Assembly: GCA_005223375.1 (NCBI GenBank)
Contig: RXOD01004357.1
Span: 1-23,533 of the forward strand
Source: Amoebophrya sp. AT5.2
Taxonomy: Eukaryota; Sar; Dinophyceae; Syndiniales; Amoebophryaceae
DNA length: 23,533 nucleotides
Reading direction: 5' to 3'
Shown here: one piece after another, positions 1 to 9,538 of the stretch
Layout of the letters: each line of letters starts with the position of its first letter
How positions within the stretch are numbered: position 1 is the stretch's first letter
Made by a program: the position numbers and the translations under genes
The notes under the pieces: generated by a model
The model's input: the letters and a program-made list of their open reading frames with translations, nothing else
The model's database searches: none
Told to the model about the DNA's origin: nothing

Positions 1-2
1 CC

Positions 3-302
3 CCACCGCTGCCACCGACGGGAGCCACCGCCAGCAAGAAATCGAAGCAGGTCCTGAAAAACAAAAAGAACAAGAAAAAGCGTGCGGGCGCAGGAGCAGG
101 CGCTGATGGCGCAGAGACGGGCGTAGGGATCCGGGGGCCGTCGGCGTCCAGACGTATTCCTATTCATGATACTTCGTTGGTGGCTTCAACTTCGTTTTAT
201 GTACGCGGGGACTCTACATACTTCTTTGGAGTCAGTTCGTGTACGGATGTTTCGCGAAGAACTCGTGCAAATAAAGTGAAAAATCGTTTTCGGCTTCATT
301 GA
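3..302 (+). CDS. 3' end of a lysine-rich protein, 5' truncated by the window edge
   Basis: A frame open from the first bases of the window runs to a TGA at 300-302, giving 99 residues and no internal start. Near its beginning it has a strongly basic tract (KKSKQVLKNKKNKKKR) followed by an Ala/Gly run (AGAGAGADGAE). Such a tract is typical of nuclear or nucleolar targeting or RNA binding, but no family can be named. The last 35 or so codons look less like coding sequence. A GTACGC at 201 sits exactly on a codon boundary and could be a splice donor, so the true exon may end at 200 and join sequence downstream of 311 in the same phase. In that case this frame and the membrane-segment frame at 383-694 could be parts of one gene. 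Confidence that it is coding is moderate; the end is uncertain. Confidence 0.45.
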   Translation, partial: PPLPPTGATASKKSKQVLKNKKNKKKRAGAGAGADGAETGVGIRGPSASRRIPIHDTSLVASTSFYVRGDSTYFFGVSSCTDVSRRTRANKVKNRFRLH

Positions 303-382
303 TGAGCGCAGGAGGCGCACCACCAGCATGCATCGATTCCAGAGGAATTCGATTTCGATGAGTTTTGCTCGAGGAGTACGAG

Positions 383-694
383 ATGTTGTGTGGAGAATTT
401 TCGTTCGCTATCGCTTCAGGTAGTTCCTCGGGTCGTAGCTTCTCGATGACGACCACTTCGCAGGTGTCTGATGACTCCGTGACCCTGGAACAGAAGGTCG
501 CCACCTTGCAGGATTCGCTGGAGCGGGAAAAATACGTGCGCATGCTGTATCTGGTCGTCGCTTTTGCAGTGTTGTTCGTGTCGATGCGAAAGGCTAGCGG
601 AGATGGGGCTGCTCCTGCTGCCGGCGGGTCCTGGTTCGCCTTCGTGTGGAGTGGGAGCGCGGAGACAGTCGATGCTGCCGGCGTTCCGCGCTGA
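383..694 (+). CDS. Short protein with coiled coil and one membrane segment (possible terminal exon)
   Basis: This frame is open from 362 and its first ATG is at 383, giving 103 residues. It reads as a Ser/Thr-rich N-terminus, then a heptad-like helix (VTLEQKVATLQDSLEREKYVR), then about 16 hydrophobic residues (MLYLVVAFAVLFVSM), then a short Gly/Ala-rich tail ending at TGA 692-694. A coiled coil followed by one hydrophobic helix resembles a tail-anchored or single-pass membrane protein, but no family is recognised. Just upstream, a different frame reads EEFDFDE and then stops making sense where this frame begins with LLEEYEM. That suggests the real protein crosses from one frame to the other through an unseen intron or an indel. 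I list it as a probable terminal exon of the left-edge gene or a small separate gene. Confidence 0.4.
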   Translation: MLCGEFSFAIASGSSSGRSFSMTTTSQVSDDSVTLEQKVATLQDSLEREKYVRMLYLVVAFAVLFVSMRKASGDGAAPAAGGSWFAFVWSGSAETVDAAGVPR

Positions 695-1950
695 GGTTTT
701 TGATTTCTTTCATGAACACGAACACGATGAAACAAATGATTTTATTTTTCACGACGAGCTGCAGATTCACCGTATAATCGCTTCTGGTTCTACACGACGG
801 AAAATGTGTCTGTGCAGAATCATTTATGATGCACTGGCAGGGCAGCTACAAATCTCTCACGGACAAAATCCAATTCTGTCAATGGTGGTGCAGTCGGTAG
901 AGACAAGGAGGAGAGAGCGCACCTTCGGTGTTGAAGCGAGGATTCTCACTCGAAAACATACTTGAGGGGCGCAGCAAATAAGTACAAATTTGCTGCATGT
1001 AAACCATTCTTGATCTTCGTTCTGCAAAGATTGATATAGATACTCGTGGTACCCGCGGCTCCTGGGGGACAGCCGTTGTGATGGCAGGAGCTGTCGGCGA
1101 GCAGCGAAATCGCACTTTTTTGGATCAGGTGAGTTGTAGGTTGAAACAACCGAAACCGATACCCAGCATTTACGTCGAACCCGAAATGTACAGCGTTTTG
1201 TGCTAGCAAAGCAAAGCAATCCCAATCCCAATCGAGACGCGGCTCGAATCAGCAAAGTCCCTCTAGTCGAGAACGACTCCACTCAGTTCACTCCCGCGTA
1301 GGCGTAGGCGTGCAGGCCTGCGCTTCCAGCGCGAGGATTTTCCAACCACGGAGTGATTCCGAGTGGAGCTACAAGTGTTCCTTTCTTGGTTGGAATCGAT
1401 GTTCATCAACATCGACCGTTGGAGGTTCGTCAATCATGAGGTTGTGGTCTTTTACTGAACAGGTGTGACAGTCGATCGATTCCGAGCCAGAGCCACACGA
1501 CATTGACTACTGTGGGAGCATACTAGAAGAGAAGAGTGATGGTGACCTGGGTTGCCAGCGATCCCTCAGACGAGTGGTTTTTGTTCGTTGCTGATTCGCA
1601 CACAACATCACTCATACATTGATTCCTTCCCTTCCAACAAGGCCCCCCCAAACACGAAATGTAGCTGTACACTAGCGCATGATGCGCACTTCCACATGCA
1701 TGAAGATGCGCCCCGATTTTTCGGCATGATGTATGTGTATGATCTTGAACTTGATAGTTATCCAATATGCGCCCGTAATTCTAAGTTCGTACCGCATGTT
1801 GTGGGTGTAGGCAGCACGCAATGAACCTTGTACCATACTAGAAGTAAAAATCTTCATCGTGCGCAGCACCAGAGTTAGTAGCACCACTTCTTCTTAATCT
1901 TAAACTTAATCGTATTCGTACTCTTAGCGACCATCGCGGCTGCGCCCCTG
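695..1950. other. Intergenic region, no gene supported
   Basis: About 1.25 kb without a convincing coding frame on either strand; the open frames here are short and have no compositional or motif support. The last 60 bases before the dioxygenase start are pyrimidine-rich and AT-rich and end in CTCTTAG at about 1921-1927, which resembles a 3' splice site. It could accept a 5' leader intron or a trans-spliced leader. Confidence 0.5.
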
Positions 1951-4900
1951 ATGAAAATGGCAGCGCAAAGCTACCCTTGGATCGACGTGCCTGTTATCGA
2001 CCTCGACGCGTTTTCCGAGCCTCTTCCGCCCGGTTCGAGCGGCCAGCACAACAGTAACAAGAACCCAAACTCCCCATCGACTGCGTTTGACTTTTTCGGA
2101 AACTCGTCCAGCTACCTGCTTTCGACGAGCGTTTTAAGCTCGACCAGCACCAGCACCGACCAGCAGGACAGGGCAGAGCTCGCGAGCAAGAGCGAGGCAC
2201 TGAAGAAGAGAAAGAAGGAGATCGGCAGCAAAATTGCGGCGGCCAGCGCGAAATATGGCAGCTTCTGGGTGGACGTCCGGAGTTTTGCGAGGCACTGGGA
2301 CAGGCATATTGATCACGTACCTAACGCTAACAAGCAAGTCACTGACGAAGGAGCTCCAGCACTGCCGACCACAACGACCACAACTACGAAAGGTAGTAGA
2401 GCTTTCAACATCGAGGGAAGCCACGCCATTCCGCCACCGGTGATGTACTTCGACGGGGAGCATCGCATGCCGCCGCCCTCGGGAGAAGTAGTCAATATTG
2501 CCGAAGGAGGTCATCTCCATCCGACGTTTTCACCGCCCGTGCGGGCGGTCGTTGGAAGTGGCGCAGCCGCGTCTGAGGTGGATTCGGCGCACTCCCCCAT
2601 TCCAAATGAAGAACCCACGCCGGACATACCAGTGGCGAAAACTTCACCAATCGTCCATGAACAAACCGGTCGTACTGGTGCTGGGGCTGCAGCACGAATA
2701 AACGGGTCGGCCTCAGCCAGCGTCGCAGAAGAATACTCAACCAGCTACGAAAGCAGCCGTGGGGGAAGTGCAGGTAGCGCAGCACCAGTAGGCGTGGGAC
2801 CGGCAGCGGCAGGAGGCGGACCAAGTTCGACAAACGCAGGAACCGCCTCGCAGGAGGACAGCCTCCAGCCTGACGTCGCGAAAGAAACGCCACAGGAAGC
2901 GGCTGCGGCAGAGCCCAGCTCGCCGTCTCCGTTCAGCTTCGATTCGTACTTCAAAAACACGAGTTTCGACCTGTATTCCTCTTCCTACACCAGCAGCTAC
3001 ACCAGCAGCTACCCAACCACAAACTACTTTGATTTCGGGCTGGGCCTGACGACGAGCACGTCGCCCTCGACGAAGGACTACTTCGCGTCGGACCCGTTTG
3101 CGAACGCCTACGGAAGTAGCAGTGCGACCGCGGCCAGGGAGGAGAGCCCCCTTGTCGCGAGCGGAGGGGCCAAGACTGCGAGCGGCACAACCGAAGAAGT
3201 TGCTTCATCGGCGCGCAAAAACACTAGTACGATGAACCAAATGGACCGCGTCGCCACAGCCACCACAACAACACAGCTGCACCACCAGGAGCAGGCAGCA
3301 ACACCCTCTGTCGCGGAGAGCACAGCGGCTCCAGTGGCGTCCTCCGCCGCTGCCTCGGCCGCCTCCTCTTTCGCTGCGTCCGCATCGACGCCGTCCGGGG
3401 GGTCCTCAAAAGGGTACAGCCGGGACGCGGTTGTGGACGCGGTGATCGAGCTGTTCGACGTGCACGAGTCCGAGAAGACGCTGAACGCCGCGTTCCACCA
3501 GCCGCAGCGGGGTTACATTGGCCACGGCGCCGAGAGCGGGTCCAAGGACTTTTTCGAGAACAAGGAGGGCTTCTCCTACGGCTACAGCGACTGGGCAGAC
3601 CCCAGCGAGAGCTTGATAATGGCCACGCCGCGGACCTTCGGCGGGACGAGTAGCTTGGGTCCAGCTACTTCTACTTCCAGCACCAGAACGAAGAGCCGGC
3701 TGCCGCAGAACGAGATGGAGGGGCACAACGTGTGGCCCAGGTCGCTGCCGGCGAACACGGTGAAGCTTCTGGAGAAGCAGCTCTTCGACATCTTCATCGC
3801 GGTCGGGGAGGCGCTGGTCCGCGCCTACTCGCTGGTTCTGTACGAAGACGAGAACTTCCTGCCCGAGAAGTGGGCGGGCGGAGAAACAATCTCGTTGGCG
3901 CGAGTGTTCCACTATTTTTCCAACGAGAAACTGAAAGAGCAGGACCGCGTCCGCGCGGAGCAGGAAAAAGAACAAGTCGCAGCCGCACCCTGGCGAAAGA
4001 AGAACACCGCACAGACAACCGCGAATAGCACGAGTCCGTCCGCAAGCGCCACCGCATCCGCCCTGGGCAGCTCCCCACATACGGATTGGGGTCTGCTCAC
4101 ATTGATTTGCGCCGACGACGTGCCCGGCCTGCAGCTGTTCATCGACGGGTGCTACCACACGGTAAAGCCGCGGTTCCACGACAACCTCCTCTTTGTCAAC
4201 TGCGGGGACTTCATGAGCCTGTTGAGCTGCGGAAAGTTTTTTTCGCCGCTGCACCGAGTGCTGAGTCCGGGGGAGATCACCCGCGGAGTCGGGGGCGATG
4301 GAGCAACGGATGATCACCTAGACCCTTCTCCAGCGATGAAAGCCTCGAACTTGGTCGAGGGACTTCACCGAAGCTACGACGAAGAAGCCCTCGTCGGTGG
4401 AAAGGAAGATGACGCGATGAATAATGAGGACGACGTCGGCGCCGGGGCTGGAATCGGAAATACAATTTCGGCTCGTGGCGATGGGGGTGAAGAAGAAGAC
4501 GCTTTCATCCCGTCGCAGCAACTCGTGTCGCTTACTTCGCCGAGAGAAGCGGCACGGGTCGATGTCGGGGGCATCGACCAACTGGCGCCGCTGCGGTCGA
4601 TGTCGGGGATACTAAACGCACCCGGCGGTGACTTGTCCGACGTTGCTCCGGCCCCCGATTCCCGTTCGGCGTCGCTCAGTCCGCCCCGAAAAACTCCTGC
4701 GGACAAAGCCGAGCTACTTCTACCACAGAAAACTGCGGCGGAAGCGCAAACTCCAACCTCGACTACATCAAGCAAGCCGCCGAGAGACATCTTTCTCAGC
4801 CGCGACAAACTGCTCTCGAGCGCGACGCCCACGGGGGCAACGTCTGCGGCCGCGACGCCAATCGTAGAGGACGGCGCAGGAGGACTTTCCGAGGCGTTAG

Positions 4901-5553
4901 TGGCAGAGGAGACCACTGTGGAGCCAGCAGAGGGTCCGTCCTCATCTTCGAAACACACGACGACTTCCAAGGAGCAACTGCTTGCGTCCGTGTCATCCTC
5001 CGCGAAAAGCGGGGCGGAAGCGATGATCGACGCCGAAAGCGGGTACTGGTTTCACTCGACGCCGGTTCCTGGACACGCAGCAGGTCTGAAGATTACGGAG
5101 CAGATGGTCGAGCTCGAGACGCCGAAGGCAGGCGGCGCAAACCCAATCGGCACGATGGGCGACCTGCAGCTGTTTGCGGAAACGATGTGCAACAAAGATG
5201 GTTTAGCGAAGGAGGATGAAGCTGCGAGTCTTAGTCCTAAACCACCACCGCTTTTGATGCCAGCAGCAACTCGAACTCCCGCAAAAGGAACAAATGCGAC
5301 CCGGCTTAGGCAGAAAAAGGCGGACGAGCGTTTCTCGGTGGTGTTTTTCTACTACCCGAATTTTGAGGCGCAGATCCCGGAGCCGCCGCAATCCGCTGCT
5401 CGGCAGATGTACTCAGTTTTCACCGACCAGTCCGAAGAATGCCGCGAACAGTACCAGTCAATCGTGGGGAGTATCGGCTCGTTTGCAGCGATCCGCGAGC
5501 TCAGCTTCGGAAGCTGGATCAAGCGCAAATGGGAAAGCGTCGCGCGAAAGTAG
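1951..5553 (+). CDS. Isopenicillin N synthase-like 2-oxoglutarate/Fe(II)-dependent dioxygenase with giant low-complexity insertions
   Basis: A 1200-residue protein in one exon; ATG at 1951 with a second at 1957. The blocks of the isopenicillin N synthase-like non-haem iron dioxygenases occur in order. They are the N-terminal PWIDVPVIDLDAF (9-21), AKYGSFWVDV (about 100-109), HQPQRGYIGHGAE (516 on) with NKEGFSYG, NVWPRSLP (593 on), HTDWGLLTLI with iron ligands His710 and Asp712, VPGLQLF and NCGDF, distal ligand His768 in PLHRVLSPG, and finally RFSVVFFYYPNFEAQIP with Arg1127-x-Ser1129, the 2-oxoglutarate carboxylate clamp. The family normally spans about 300-350 residues. Here Ser/Ala/Thr/Gly-rich insertions of about 380 residues (110-490) and about 350 residues (775-1120) separate the blocks. 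All iron and co-substrate residues are present, so activity is plausible. The substrate is unknown; family members oxidise amino acids, peptides and small metabolites. Nothing nearby suggests a biosynthetic cluster. Confidence 0.9.
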   Translation: MKMAAQSYPWIDVPVIDLDAFSEPLPPGSSGQHNSNKNPNSPSTAFDFFGNSSSYLLSTSVLSSTSTSTDQQDRAELASKSEALKKRKKEIGSKIAAASAKYGSFWVDVRSFARHWDRHIDHVPNANKQVTDEGAPALPTTTTTTTKGSRAFNIEGSHAIPPPVMYFDGEHRMPPPSGEVVNIAEGGHLHPTFSPPVRAVVGSGAAASEVDSAHSPIPNEEPTPDIPVAKTSPIVHEQTGRTGAGAAARINGSASASVAEEYSTSYESSRGGSAGSAAPVGVGPAAAGGGPSSTNAGTASQEDSLQPDVAKETPQEAAAAEPSSPSPFSFDSYFKNTSFDLYSSSYTSSYTSSYPTTNYFDFGLGLTTSTSPSTKDYFASDPFANAYGSSSATAAREESPLVASGGAKTASGTTEEVASSARKNTSTMNQMDRVATATTTTQLHHQEQAATPSVAESTAAPVASSAAASAASSFAASASTPSGGSSKGYSRDAVVDAVIELFDVHESEKTLNAAFHQPQRGYIGHGAESGSKDFFENKEGFSYGYSDWADPSESLIMATPRTFGGTSSLGPATSTSSTRTKSRLPQNEMEGHNVWPRSLPANTVKLLEKQLFDIFIAVGEALVRAYSLVLYEDENFLPEKWAGGETISLARVFHYFSNEKLKEQDRVRAEQEKEQVAAAPWRKKNTAQTTANSTSPSASATASALGSSPHTDWGLLTLICADDVPGLQLFIDGCYHTVKPRFHDNLLFVNCGDFMSLLSCGKFFSPLHRVLSPGEITRGVGGDGATDDHLDPSPAMKASNLVEGLHRSYDEEALVGGKEDDAMNNEDDVGAGAGIGNTISARGDGGEEEDAFIPSQQLVSLTSPREAARVDVGGIDQLAPLRSMSGILNAPGGDLSDVAPAPDSRSASLSPPRKTPADKAELLLPQKTAAEAQTPTSTTSSKPPRDIFLSRDKLLSSATPTGATSAAATPIVEDGAGGLSEALVAEETTVEPAEGPSSSSKHTTTSKEQLLASVSSSAKSGAEAMIDAESGYWFHSTPVPGHAAGLKITEQMVELETPKAGGANPIGTMGDLQLFAETMCNKDGLAKEDEAASLSPKPPPLLMPAATRTPAKGTNATRLRQKKADERFSVVFFYYPNFEAQIPEPPQSAARQMYSVFTDQSEECREQYQSIVGSIGSFAAIRELSFGSWIKRKWESVARK

Positions 5554-6233
5554 CGAGATGTGCAGACATGCAAACCTAACGAGGAACTGGAACGACATCA
5601 AGAAGATGAAGATGATAGATCCGAGGCAGCGTGGAGGTGCTCATGTTACCCAACCGTGTTTTAAAAAGTGCTTCTCTACTAAGTAGTACTACGACCACTC
5701 CAAATGCACATCATCACGCCTCCGCTTCGTCCATGAAAAGATTTGCGTGCTCATTAGGTGGGCCCCCTCGGACAAGAAGACCGAAAGACAAATGAATAGA
5801 AAAAAGTTGTGGCGTTGTAATATATGAAAACGAACTACATCGTTCGTCATCCGCCAGCACTCGCATAGGTAGTGGCTTGTGAAGGAACGTGAATCCAGCG
5901 CCCGTCGGTTTTCCTAGTACTCGGGTGCCGCAGCCGCTCCCACTTGAAACAGTGGTCAGCAGCAGCTGCAGCTGCAGCATCTCTGTCGAAAAATCAAAAT
6001 CATACTAGCGTCGGCGCATCATGTGGTGTCGGTGCGCTTTTTGTCTTCGATTTTGCAATATTCATGCGCTCCTCGGTCTTCGTCTTCGTGCATCGATTTG
6101 ATCGGTCAGAATTATGTCCGTACATATTTATAATTCTGTAGATCTAGATGTAAATACTGCCGCCATCGTCATGATCGTGCCGTCGTGAACATTCGTTGAC
6201 ATAGAGCTTGCGCCGTCGTTAACATTCGTAGGC
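5554..6233. other. Intergenic region downstream of the dioxygenase
   Basis: About 680 bases with no supportable gene. It contains a short GCTGCA-rich run near 5957-5979, an AT-rich stretch near 6120-6155, and most of a pair of 24-bp direct repeats described separately. It probably holds the 3' end of the dioxygenase transcript and the leader of the coiled-coil gene. Confidence 0.5.
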
Positions 6234-6235
6234 AT
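6179..6235. repeat. Pair of 24-bp direct repeats
   Basis: Two copies of GCCGTCGTnAACATTCGTnG-CAT lie at 6179-6202 and 6212-6235, matching at about 21 of 24 positions and starting 33 bases apart. The second copy overlaps the ATG at 6234 proposed as start of the coiled-coil gene. Function unknown; it could be a promoter element pair or a small local duplication. Confidence 0.6.
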
Positions 6236-7680
6236 GCAGCGTTTTGGTTTTCGTGCGGTCATTACAGCTCTTGTTGAGAAGATTTTTCTACTCTTTTCAC
6301 CCCCTCTCTACTCAGGTCCCATCCGACCGCTGCATTTAGACGGAGACCCATCTAAAACTCCAACATTCCCATTCAAAAGTAAGCGCACGTTGCAGACCCT
6401 GCCTCGGAGCGCGGAACGGACACAAGACGTCGAAACTTTTCGGGTGTATTCGGCCTAAAAGTACAGTAAATTCTAAACCAAGAACTGGTAGGTTCCCGTT
6501 ACCAGAGCCTGAATCTTCTGCGCCGGGAACAATAAGTCGGGCTCAAAGTTCTACAGTGGATCCTGAGTCAACTACTCCTGGTGTAACCCCTTTATTACCA
6601 GCAGAGCCTCTTCCTGTAATATCTTCTGGGTCGTCGCCGGACGGAAACGAAATCCCCTCCGCCCCGAAGATGCCTCCGAAGACTTCCGCGCCTTCGGCTG
6701 TGAGCCCTGAGCTGCGAGCTAAGGCCGCTAAGTTCGCTCCCCAGCGCACGCAGACGGCCACGGAGCTCGACGACGACGACCTCATGGGTTCCCAGAACCA
6801 CGATTTGCCCTCTTCCCGGCTCCGGCACATGTACGCCGGCATGCCCGACCTGATTCAGGCCATCGAGGACCTCCAGCGCGAGAACATGCGCATCCGGTTC
6901 AAGGCGGTCGGGCAGCTGGACAATTTATGCCAATCCTGGTTTTCCTCCGCGGGGCATTTGCTGGTGAAGAACTGCTTCGGGGAGTGGAAGGAGATGATCC
7001 ACAAGAAGCACGAGTACCTCGCGGTCCAGCACGCGATCGTCGAGGCGGAGAAGAAGGCCATGGAGACGCACGAGGCCACCGTGGAGGAGCAGCAGCAGTA
7101 CCACGACGACCTCATGGCGGAATACGTGGCCAGCCACACGAAGGAGATCAACAAGATGCACCGCGAGCACAAGGACGACCTGGAGGGCTTCGCCGTGGAG
7201 CTGGAGGCGAAGCTGCGGGAAGAGCACACGGAGCTGCTGGACATGCACCTGAACGACCACGCGACCATCCGCGTGTTCGAGGAGGAGAAGCACAAGAGTT
7301 CTTTGCAGAGCGTGCTCGACAGCCACACGGAGGCAGAGAAGACGCTGGTCGAGCGCAAGTCGCTGCGGAGCCGGAAGGTGGAGGACGCCGAGCGCGAGCT
7401 GCACGCCGTGCGCAAAAAGCTAAACCGCGTGCAGGCGAAGGTGGACGCGATGGAGGACGCAATGAACCTAGTCCGCGGCGCGACGCACGGCTTCGAGCAC
7501 GAACTGCTGGACGGAAAGACGACCGCGGCCGCGCTGGGCGTGGAAGACCTGCTGGCAGGCGGGGTCAACGGAGTGCCGAACGACGAACGCGAGTACATCA
7601 CGGAGGCACTGCACGAAATCCTGGAGCAGGTGGACCCGTCCTACACGGGACGGAAAGTGCCGGTGGCGACCGCGAAGTAG
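6234..7680 (+). CDS. Coiled-coil protein with an Sfi1-like CFxxW motif; two-exon model 6234-6378 + 6506-7680
   Basis: The certain part is the frame ending at TAG 7678-7680; its first ATG is at 6670 (336 residues). The frame stays open and protein-like upstream to at least 6506. A GTAAGC donor at 6379 and a CCGTTACCAG acceptor ending at 6505 join it in phase to an ATG frame at 6234, giving 439 residues. A very strong pyrimidine tract plus CAG ends at 6315, so that first exon may itself start there and have a further upstream exon. The N-terminal third is Pro/Ser/Thr-rich and disordered. From about LRHMYAGMPDLIQAIEDLQREN (6824 on) it is mainly alpha-helical and charged, with long heptad-like stretches to about 7480 and a short C-terminal tail. 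LLVKNCFGEWKEMIHKKHE resembles the centrin-binding Sfi1 repeat, so a centrosomal, flagellar or cytoskeletal scaffold is a reasonable guess but is not shown. Confidence 0.75.
6379..6505 (+). other. Candidate intron of the coiled-coil gene (phase 1)
   Basis: It begins GTAAGC and ends GTTCCCGTTACCAG, with a CTAAAC branch-site-like element near 6474. Removing 127 bases leaves one base of a codon before and two after, restoring AAG (Lys) and keeping the long frame open. Phase agreement alone has a one-in-three chance of being accidental. Confidence 0.45.
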
Positions 7681-7936
7681 ATAAGCTAGAGACCACGCGC
7701 CGAATTATATGGCTGGAGGAGGAGGAGCGGGAAGGGCTTCGTTTGAACCCTTGTTGTGTAGAAGGGATGGAGTCGTGGGGGCTATAATGGCTATGGCGGG
7801 GCGGTCCTCGCGGTGCTGGCCGGGATCGATGGTGGAAAGCACGACTTGAACTCCTTGCAGTACCTTTTTAGTCCGTTCGGGTTGGGGTTCAGGTTCTCGA
7901 TCGAAATTGAATTTGTCTTGCACGACTGGTCCTCGA

Positions 7937-8019
7937 TTTTCTTGTTCATTTTACTGACTCAAATTTTCTATACGATTTTTCTGTTCATTTTACTCGCATG
8001 ATTTCCTTGTTCATTTTAC
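7937..8019. repeat. Three imperfect copies of an 18-bp TTGTTCATTTTAC motif
   Basis: Copies lie at 7937-7954, 7976-7993 and 8002-8019 and share TTCATTTTAC preceded by CTTG or CTG. Spacings are 39 and 26 bases, so it is not a regular array. It lies in AT-rich DNA 260-340 bases after the stop of the coiled-coil gene and could be 3' end processing sequence; function unknown. Confidence 0.6.
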
Positions 8020-9030
8020 GCACACAAAAGGGTTGCAACTAGAAGCAGTGGTACATTATTCTGGAACTGAAACAGCAGAAACTACCAAATTGAGGTGCGA
8101 ACTGTTATTCGCGACATATAGTGAGGCTTTACTACGTACTTGTGTTAGAGTTAGCGATAGAAGATGTAGAAGATGAGATTTTTAAGAAATAGGTTCAGGG
8201 TCCGTCGTCGACAACGCCGCTTTCATCATGATCCATCACAATCTCAAAATTTTCCCGGCGAACGCGAAGGCCACGCAAGTTTAGCGAAGCTGCAGAGGGC
8301 ATTGATTCGGAAAGAAAGACGAGGTAGGAGCAGGGTAGCAGAGAGGGCTAACGAGCTAAGATTTTTACGGGTGAACAATAATATTTCGTCACTTCAGCTT
8401 TACTTCGGCAAGAACCAGACAGGCCGTGCGTGAGAGTGAATGCATGATACTGAAAGCTAGCGATTGTGTGGCATAGAAGGAGGAAAAAACACAAACTGGT
8501 GCTCCGGAGGACCACGAGACATGTTTTACTTATTATTTCTGCGACCAAAACAAAGTAATTCAATGCGCCGTAGCTGCGGAAGCGGGCCGGGCTGGTCGTT
8601 TCCTTGGCGTTTGCGTATACTTCATGTCTTTAAATTACGGTGGATGTTTTCGGAACATTTCCTGATCTCCACTGAGACTGATGAGTGGTCGTCGTGCTAT
8701 TTATTATGAGGTCTGAAAATCACGATCGTCTCTGATAGATCGATAGCGCCGCTGCACAGCGTACTGGTTCCTTCTAATATTGCGTGCGTCTGTTGACGTT
8801 GAGCTCAGCGCCCTAAACTCTTGCGCAATACTCATGCAATTGAACAATGGTCAATCTCAGGGTGGAAATTGTTTATATTGGGTAAATCTAAAACAACGTG
8901 ACTTTGCTGCTGCTGCCTTGATGTGACTTGAACGACGGCGCGTTTCGACTAATAATATTTCTTTTTCTTTCCACAAGCACAACATTGTTTGATTTCTTAC
9001 AGCCATGACGGGGTGCCGAGGCCGCCGATC

Positions 9031-9065
9031 TGAAACTTTTAGATATTTTTAATAAACTTTTATAA
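9031..9065. repeat. Solo copy of the AAACTTTTA AT-rich arm
   Basis: It starts TGAAACTTTTA and ends AACTTTTATA, with an AT-only centre apart from one G. The left arm of the inverted repeat near 19074-19108 has the same two ends and almost the same length (34 versus 35 bases). In both places the arm is preceded by GATCTG. No matching right arm follows here, so it may be half of a decayed element. Confidence 0.5.
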
Positions 9066-9514
9066 CGTCGAGGAGAATCAGGCGACAATTCCAGTGCGGG
9101 GAGGCTTCGAAATGGAGCGCACGCGTGCGAATTTGGATAATCGGAAATGCACGTGCAGACGCATGTTTGACAAGCCAGGTGGCGAACGTTTCGGACACGG
9201 GAGACGGACGGAAAAGCGACAGGGACTCTCTTACTTTTTTTCTGTGTGGCATATTTAGATTTTTGCTCCAGCAAAAGATTCTCAATCCATACAGGCTCCC
9301 GCGATTCAATTCCTCAGCCAAGTAAGAACGAAGTGGCGCAAAACTCATGACGCAGCAACCAGGCTTCGAGTGCAAGCAGCAACGAACCCAACCCAATCCA
9401 CCCAGGTCGCACTGCCGACGAAAAAACGCACCCGCTGGCGCTTGCCTGTTTGACTTGCGTCTTATCGGTGTTCCATTTGCTCGCCGGTCTTCGCATGCGG
9501 GGGGGCAAGAATGA

Positions 9515-9538
9515 CTCCGCGGAGGTTTTGTCTCCGCG
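9515..9538. other. Hairpin-forming GC-rich inverted repeat
   Basis: CGCGGAG (9518-9524) pairs perfectly with CTCCGCG (9532-9538) across a 7-base loop. The left arm is itself within the perfect palindrome CTCCGCGGAG (9515-9524). It lies in an intergenic stretch that also has several GCATGC sites. No function can be assigned. Confidence 0.5.

Noticed and set aside
3406..4317. 303-codon frame on the minus strand within the dioxygenase gene
   Set aside because: It is antisense to the most strongly conserved dioxygenase blocks and has the Arg/Gln/Val-rich composition expected from reversed GC-rich codons; no motif of its own.
6855..7601. Antisense and shifted frames of 159-286 codons across the coiled-coil gene
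   Set aside because: They are shadows of a Glu/Lys-rich, third-position GC-rich coding region; their Ser/Arg/Leu or Arg/Gly composition is an artefact.
8173..8709. Short + strand frames of 81 and 86 codons
   Set aside because: Irregular composition, many rare-looking codons compared with the neighbouring genes, and no domain or signal.
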